Of a stretch of DNA of 64,000 bases, positions 57,938-64,000 are shown one piece after another. The notes under the pieces are model-generated. The model searched no databases. It saw only the letters and a list, made by a program, of their open reading frames with translations, and had not been told where the DNA came from. Position numbers and translations under genes: made by a program. How positions within the stretch are numbered: position 1 is the stretch's first letter; every line of letters begins with the position of its first letter. This stretch comes from Beaufortia kweichowensis (taxonomy: Eukaryota; Chordata; Actinopteri; Cypriniformes; Gastromyzontidae): positions 2,364,501 through 2,428,500 of the forward strand of contig CM032802.1 of assembly GCA_019155185.1 (NCBI GenBank), read 5' to 3'.

Positions 57938-58425
57938 ACATGTACACGTTGACTCCTCTGCGTAGTTATGATGTGAACTGATCAAATGTTGTAGGAGGAC
58001 GAGCAACAACAGAAAACTTTAGTGAGAGAGAAACTCGAGCAGATGAGAAGAGAACGCTCGTGCATTCTCCAGTCCAGACGAGAGAGGTAACATATGAGTC
58101 TATACATTAGACTAGCTCCTTCCCAGTCATTTCATATCATTTAAAGTAAACAAAAACAATTCATCATTTATGCAGTCCTGGTTTAATTTCAAGTCTTATT
58201 AGTCATATAACAAAGACTGCATGGACGACTTTTAGAGGTTTATTTTGTTTGATAACCTTTCATCCCTGTATGCTGTTGTGTTATGAGACAATCTTATTAG
58301 TAAATTAATTCAACATTATGTTAACATCCAACGTAACGTTTTGGGTTTACAGAAACACCACTGGCTTTAAAGAGCTCATCGCACCCACCGCTCAACACAT
58401 GGCAGAGACTGATGAAAGCCATTAA
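51125..58425 (+). CDS. unrecognised 878-residue helical protein, 20 exons
   Basis: Twenty exons join in phase with a total length divisible by three: 51125-51138, 51281-51425, 51546-51638, 51857-51955, 52480-52544, 52627-52796, 52884-53022, 53107-53274, 53539-53658, 53760-53874, 53960-54044, 54762-54979, 55117-55242, 55338-55404, 56145-56371, 56481-56678, 56770-57105, 57596-57682, 57995-58086 and 58353-58425. A second in-frame ATG (51128) directly follows the first; another at 51282 starts exon 2 (MEDCVHLVCESLG). The N-terminal half is helical and Trp-rich (YWDLQMLKAGG, LYLQNKAKRLYIR, MDWWDSLSPWRQTE). The middle is low-complexity Glu/Thr/Gln. The last ~150 residues are a strongly charged coiled coil (RRAERRWQRDRDRQLLR, LREDEQQ-like, REKLEQMRRERSC). 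No signal peptide or membrane helix. I do not recognise the family and assign no function. It is convergent with dnaja2. Confidence 0.75.
52057..52135. repeat. perfect 34-bp stem hairpin
   Basis: ATATATCAGATAATAATTAT plus 14 more bases at 52057-52090 is the exact reverse complement of 52102-52135, with an 11-base AT loop between. It lies in intron 4 of the unrecognised gene and could be a small fold-back element. Confidence 0.9.
53310..53520 (+). repeat. internal part of an AGTTCACCC-type MITE
   Basis: CTGTCATCATTTATTCACTC, ACACAAATGAAGATATTTTA and GTGGAAGTCAATGATGGCCA match the interior of the 20232-20492 family, but the terminal repeats are missing. In intron 8 of the unrecognised gene. 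Confidence 0.7.
54266..54395 (+). repeat. SINE-like dispersed repeat, second copy
   Basis: ATTTATGCATTTAGCAGGGA, CTTTTATCCAAAGTGCATTT and a GATCAAACCTATAAACTT tail parallel 34178-34304. In an intron of the unrecognised gene. Confidence 0.6.
55868..56105 (+). repeat. diverged relative of the il12b inverted-repeat arms
   Basis: TTTATATTGAAATGTTCAAT, ATTGTTGAGATCTCTTCT, GAGATTTCTGACTCTTTCTC and AGGAGAAATATCTGAGAC follow the order of 6476-6720. It carries extra sequence not in those arms, so it is an older member of the family. Confidence 0.7.
57135..57340. repeat. AAGAACC-type element, third copy
   Basis: GTGCTTCAAAAGTTCTCCTT, TTCGGTTCTTGAAAGAACAA and CCATAGAAAAACCATTTTGG place it in the 29995-30140 family. 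In intron 17 of the unrecognised gene. Confidence 0.5.
57910..57934. repeat. (TA)n microsatellite
   Basis: A short TA run of about 25 bp in intron 18 of the unrecognised gene. Confidence 0.9.
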
Positions 58426-59201
58426 AGCTCAAATCACATCACAGAATACACACTCCAAACATTTATCAACTTTATTCATGTTTAAGCAACTTTATTCATG
58501 TTTCCTAGTTGCCAATGATTAATACCGCCTCTTATCTCGGTCTATAGCAGTGCTTACAGCGCATGCACACATCGGCTGTTGATCATTAAAGAAGACCGTA
58601 GTGTTTCTTTGGCAAAACTAGAAGAAATGCATGACTGTAAATTTATTGCAGAACATGAAGAAGTCTTGCATCTTTTTCATTTCAAAGAAGTCTCTGTAGA
58701 TTTTTTACCGTTTCCCATGTGCACATTTTTCTATTCTCACATTAAATACAAACCAGAACTAGAGATTTGCTCTGACGTAACTGTGCAGGAAATGTATAAT
58801 GAAACACAATTGAATATTTTATTGAACTTCAAGAAACTTCACACTGTCTGAGTCTCTTAACAGATCTGTGCGTGCGTTAATTATAACATAAACAACAAAG
58901 TCTGCCTCCCCTCCAACATCAACTTTTATATATTCGGAGAGCATATATACTGTGATAGTTTACAATGGAAATGAAAGCAGTGATGAATAAATTATTTTGC
59001 TTTGTCTCTTGTGACTGTTCTTTATGTATTTGTGAGACTGTATATGTGTATAGTCTGCAGGTAAATAATGGATGTAAGTGCATATGTGTTGTCATTACAG
59101 TCTTACTATTGTGTGTGTGTTTGGTTCACTACATGGTGTGAAGAATGATTAAGGGGAAACTGTCCGATAAAATTTTAACACAGCCAAAAACAATTCTGAG
59201 A
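58426..59201. other. convergent 3' regions of the unrecognised gene and dnaja2
   Basis: Presumed 3' UTRs. AATAAA at about 58985 on the plus strand could end the left gene. A 90-codon open frame at 58579-58851 has no recognisable similarity and lies where a 3' UTR is expected. Confidence 0.45.
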
Positions 59202-62200
59202 TTACTGGTGGGCGCACTGCACCCCCGGTCCATGCGGACCCCCCTCCTCATCAGAGCTGTCGTTGTAAGCTTCGCGACGGTGACCCCCAGATGACCCCTG
59301 ACTAAGGTCAAAGTCCTGCAAATCCACCTCCTCTGCATCAGACGAGATGACAGGAACTTCTGAACGGGACGGCAACAGATCCTCCAACTCCTACACGAAG
59401 ACACATATCAACGCTATTGAGTATTCTCCCGCTGAGGTTTGTATCTTTATTACACAATTACACACATCAGCATTTAATGTATAAGAAAGGGCAATCCCAG
59501 AATGCATTGCAACATGCTGAAGTAAAACAAATACATGTGGGTATTAAAAACTAATTTTGATATGCAAAAAGTTTGAAATAATTAGAAATAGGTAACACGT
59601 TTTTATTTTCTATATATATATTAATATATATTATAGCGGGTGTAACAATTTATCAATATATTAAATATTGCAATACAAGTGTTCAGAAAACACACCGTTA
59701 ATTTCTCGGTGCTTATCCAGCCGGTCTCTGGAAACTGCACTTCAAACTTGATGTACAGATCTCCTTTCTCAAAGGGGTTTCTGTACTGAGGCATTCCTTC
59801 CCCCCGGACAACCCTTGTGGAACCTGAACACACAACACGACAGTGTTATAACAACATCACATCTTGGAAAAGCAAACACATTTAAGTCACCTACAACATG
59901 CTTTTACTCACCTGGCTCTATGACTTTTCCAGGAGGATACTTGATGACAAGATGTCGTCCGTCGAGGTGCGTGAGCATGAACTGAAATCCACAAAGTGCC
60001 TCGACAAGACCGATTTTGTGGGACATGTGGAGGTCACTGCCATCCCGACGGAACTCCTGTATAACGAATGAAGACAACACACGTGAGGATTTACTTGTTT
60101 ACTAACTGACCTAAAATTGCCTAACTTTTAATTATCAAGAAAAAGTGGTTAGCATGATCCAGACCTTCTGGTAGATAGCATAACTGCACTATTCTGTAGG
60201 CAAAAACATTTGTGTCTAGCACTCATGAGCAAAGACAACATGCCTGTGTAATGTATAAATAAATATGGAAAAAAGAATTGTGAATATAAATAAAATAACG
60301 AGAATAAAAATAACAAAATACATGCAAGAAAAGAATTTAAAACTCCTTTGCCAGTCGAGTCTATCTAAAACAAAGTGTAATCTCTTATGTGTCCTTCAAA
60401 AATGTAATACCGACTCCCAAGCGTTGGCAGCTCCAACAACTGACTTCTTGAAAGAGTTTATGTGAAACTTGACTTTTTTCAAATCAGACTGATAAAAACC
60501 AGCAAAACCTTGACTTCTGAAATGTACCCAGGAGCCAGCCAATCAGATTTTTGCAGATTATTGTTATTCTTGTATCCAATATCAGACACCTGTGAATGAC
60601 TCGTGTGTCTCACCTCATGCTCCTTCTCCTGCAGAACCAGTATTATATCTCCAGGTTCTGTGTTGGGTGATTGATCTGCCTCTCCACTGAATGTGATCTT
60701 CTGTCCGTGTTTCATTCCTTTATCCACGTGCACCTCCAAGACCTTCACCTCTTTACATACTTTACGGCCGTCACACTCTTTACAGCGGTCTTTCTCGTGG
60801 ATCACCTCCCCTGCAAACATATAAAAGCGTCAAATCACTTACACAGCCATATCAACGTTGTCTGTATAAAAGAAGGGATAAACGTGAATATATACCCTCT
60901 CCATTGCAGTCAGTGCACACAGATTGCATTTGCTGGACCATGCCAGGAGCCAACTGTCTGATCATGATCCGCATGCCGCGGCCCCGACATGTTGCACACT
61001 TCTGCACGGCTCCTGTTTTACCTCCTTGACTGAGGATGAGGAAGAAATATAGAAAAAATGTAAGGTATTTTGGGTAAGATCTACAGCTACTGTAACACAC
61101 CGTTATACTTTAAAAATGCATAAAATCATGCAATGAGACACACTTACCCATTGCAGGCACTACACAGTACATTCTTGCTGAGCTGAAGTTTGGTAGTTTT
61201 CCCGTTGTAAAGGTCTTCCAAAGACACTCTGCATAAAAAAGATCAAATAATAATGTTTTTAGGACCCACTGCAAATATATGTTAAGTATATTTTATTATT
61301 TATTCCTAATACTGCAAAGTATGTCTGATTGTGTTCCACAGAAAAACAATAAGAAGTTTGGAAAACCTGTAAAAGAGGGTAAATAATTTTCCCCCTTACT
61401 ACATTATACATTATAATAATTCAGCTGAACTTTGGGTATTGAAAGTGTATTGAAGCTTTAAAAACACTACATGCCTATGGAGGACCAAAGAAAATACAAA
61501 AATAAGTAAATATGGAAAAAATAAAAGTGGAAAAATAAATACATATGGGAGAATATAAATGTGTAAATAAACAAACAATAAAAGAAATAAATGGTTACAA
61601 ATAAACACAGAAAACAATCATTAAACAGGACTATATTTAGTGTAAAAAAATATTTTTATTTATTTTTAATTATTGTAGCTATGGTCCTCCATACACATCA
61701 CCACCCCACATATAAAATAGGTCACACACAGAATAATGATCCTCTTTAACCTGATTCTCTGCGCAGGTAAAGATGGAAGTCATCACTCACTTCAGCGGAT
61801 GTATCATGTCCTCTCCTCTCCGTCTGCCTCCGTTTCGGCTTCTGCTGCTCTGGCCTCCCATAAAACCAAACAGACCTCCACCAAAGATGTGAGAGAAGAT
61901 ATCCTCCATCCCGGCTCCACCACCGCCCCCTTCACGCAAACCCTGCTCTCCATATCGGTCGTATAGATCCTTCTTCTCTGGGTTAGTCAGAACCTCGTAG
62001 GCAAAACTGATCTCCTTAAACTAAATCACATATTTTATGGTCAACATTTCAATTGATTCATTAATGGCTTTTACCACTACAATACTGTATGCCTATCTAA
62101 TAAATGGGGTCTTATAATAAAAAAAAGTGTCCCTGACCTCATACAATCCTATAAAGTAAAAACATTCTAGTTTTTTATGTCTATTGAAATATGTGAAATA

Positions 62201-63178
62201 TGCAAACGACTCAATTTATGATGTAAAAACATGACAGAATTAGCACAGGACCAACATTTATTTATGCTAGTCAGCGTCAATACGTTTCAAGGGAAAAACT
62301 ACAATCAATGTAAGATATGATGTCTTAAAAATAGGACTTACCTTGTCACCTGCATTAGGGTTTTTATCAGGATGGTATTCTTTTGCTAACTTCCGGTATG
62401 CCTAAAAATAAAATAACAAAATAATTACAAATTCCTCTTTTACTTAGCCCTTACCATATAGCCCTTATATTGTTTATCTGGGCTAACCTTTCCATTCTCG
62501 ATGCCACGCATTTACTGCATAATAAAAACAAGCTACGTTTTCCTTACGCGAGCTTTCTGAATCATCGCATTAACAATCAAACAAAACTAAAAACCAAATC
62601 CAACCTCAACACCTAGACAGTTTAAAGACTTCACCTTCAAACAAAGAGGTTTTGGACAATAACATGTGGGTGTATGCATCCAAAACAGCCTAAAACGGGA
62701 CATTGACAACACAAGACCTACATTAACCAATGTTGCACATCAGCTAAAATGTATCAAAGCCCCAGGTTAGCCAGTTCTCCCCTTTCCTTTATATCCAGTA
62801 ATGCTCTTCAACTGTAAGAAGCACCTTTAGCTGTCTCCAGCACCTGGCGGATGCTCTCCAAATCCAATGCGTAAAAACAGAGGACAATCACGGGTATAAA
62901 ACAGCAAGCAAACGACATATTTGAGCATGCATCGTTTAAATCTTTCCCTAAATCCATCCACGCAAGGCCACAATGGAGGATCTATGCAGCATGCATGCTG
63001 CAAAACATGCAAGTAGCTCCCCGACGGGCAGCATCCCGGGTCACGCGTATCTTTGATTTCATGATCGTATGACGGGATAAGCGTAGGGGACCGTCTCTAC
63101 CTTTTTCAGCTCGTTTTCGCCGGCCGACGGAGACACTCCGAGGATGTCGTATAGTTTTGTGTCTGCGACGTTCGCCAT
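59202..63178 (-). CDS. dnaja2: DnaJ homolog subfamily A member 2 (type I Hsp40)
   Basis: Nine minus-strand exons join in phase: 63178-63101, 62401-62342, 62020-61791, 61228-61148, 61029-60896, 60810-60614, 60056-59912, 59823-59696 and 59390-59202. They give 413 residues, against 412 in human. A J domain (MANVADTKLYDILGV, HPDKNP with the Hsp70-activating HPD) is followed by a Gly/Phe region (GGGLFGFMGGQ). Four zinc-binding CxxCxG repeats follow (CSACNGQG, CATCRGRG, CTDCNGEG, CKECDGRK), then the substrate-binding beta domains. The last four residues CAHQ are the farnesylation box shared with human DNAJA2, which separates it from DNAJA1. It delivers non-native proteins to cytosolic Hsp70. Teleosts have two copies; a or b not assigned. 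The stop is TAA at 59202-59204. Confidence 0.95.
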
Positions 63179-63310
63179 GTCTGCAGACTGGTGCGGCAGC
63201 TGCGCGAGGAGGAGCGGAGAGAGGAAAGCCGGCTGCGAGACGTCACGTGCGCGCCGCCGCCTCTGAGCAGTGCGCGGGCTCGCTCCTGTCCTGCACCACA
63301 GTATAAAAAC
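63179..63310 (-). promoter_or_regulatory. dnaja2 promoter, CpG-rich
   Basis: A GC- and CpG-rich block upstream of the dnaja2 ATG, with an E-box/CRE-like GTCACGTGCGCG at about 63242-63253. No TATA box or clear heat-shock element was found, consistent with constitutive expression. Base composition returns to AT-rich beyond 63320. Confidence 0.55.
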
Positions 63311-64000
63311 AATACACATAACACTTTTTATTACTTTGTGTATTGTATTATATCTTACGTTTTTAAAAAATATATATTTTCTACATTTATTATTCATTAA
63401 AATTCAAGATAGTAGAATGATGGATTTAATATGAATATAGGAATGTAATGGTTTTAATTGACCAAAAGGATAAATTGAATAATAAACTCTTGTTTAAACG
63501 TTAGTAAAAATTGTAGTGCTTTCCAGAATAAAAACTATCACGAACAATCAGCTGTTCACCATTAAAACCATTACAAAAATTGGAGTGTTTTGGGCCTTCT
63601 TCCAGTAGGATTTAATGGTATTTTATTGTTTCCCATCTGCCACATAACAGTCCACCTATAAAACCGACCCACAGAGACCATTATATAGTGTCGATTTAAA
63701 CCAATACAATTCCTTATTAAAATCAAACTATTAAATCATTATTTCTGTTACGATTTTTATTGTTTTTACAGCAGAGTTATTTTATTAGTTGCTATACTTC
63801 TCGTAATATTAAAAAATGGATGTACAGTTTTTTATTTATGTTTTAAAATTAAGCACAAAGTACGTATTTAGTAAAAAATTATGGGAGGTAATTTTATGAT
63901 ACAAATTTAGTGATCAACAGGATTATTGTATACAACGTATTTATAATCCAGAAACACAATCGATTTCTTACTATTTTACTGTAACACAACAACACACCGG
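63311..64000. other. AT-rich right end with a dispersed repeat
   Basis: No gene seen. 63540-63690 repeats sequence found at 3500-3720 (CCAGTAGGATTTAATGGTxT, TTCCCATCTGCCA). The window ends in unannotatable AT-rich DNA. Confidence 0.5.

Noticed and set aside
58579..58851. A 90-codon open frame after the unrecognised gene
   Set aside because: It lies in the expected 3' UTR, has no similarity I know and no splice or start context to support it.

Overview
This is an AT-rich vertebrate nuclear window. The genes have many short GT-AG exons, and introns and spacers are full of microsatellites and small inverted-repeat elements. The proteins and repeat style (for example the AGGGATAGTTCACCC terminal-repeat element) point to a teleost fish, most likely cyprinid-like. 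There are no bacterial, phage or CRISPR features. All exon models were built by hand from splice sites, phase continuity and family similarity recalled from memory; no database search was run.

Layout, left to right. (1) 271-1867 +: 3' part of cfap161, an axonemal protein; its start lies outside the window. (2) 2939-5122 -: an interleukin-12 p40-like cytokine subunit (il12b), with a non-coding first exon and promoter near 5845-5990. A ~315 bp inverted repeat brackets that promoter. (3) 10254-14671 +: utp15, a ribosome-biogenesis WD40 protein. (4) 16881-18857 +: calumenin, an ER EF-hand protein ending in HDEF. (5) 20673-26914 -: a cadherin-related family member 5-like microvillar cadherin. (6) 29603-49598 +: kcp (kielin/chordin-like protein), about 48 exons with a thrombospondin-N-like domain, about 26 VWC/chordin-type modules, then VWD, C8 and TIL. 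(7) 51125-58425 +: a 20-exon gene for an 878-residue protein I do not recognise. (8) 59202-63178 -: dnaja2, a type I Hsp40 co-chaperone, with its GC-rich promoter at the right end.

These are unrelated single-copy genes, not an operon. Calumenin and KCP are both on human 7q32, so their proximity here looks like retained vertebrate synteny. The 2.7 kb between the divergent cdhr5-like and kcp start codons could hold both promoters. cfap161/il12b and the unknown gene/dnaja2 are convergent pairs.

Points most worth a second look: two places where the kcp reading frame does not join in this sequence (31356-31400 and 40059-40178); two kcp splice acceptors whose pyrimidine tract is a (CT)n microsatellite; the unrecognised 878-residue gene; the inverted repeat around the il12b promoter; and several families of short terminal-inverted-repeat elements present in multiple copies. 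I did not find a convincing new biological system beyond these.
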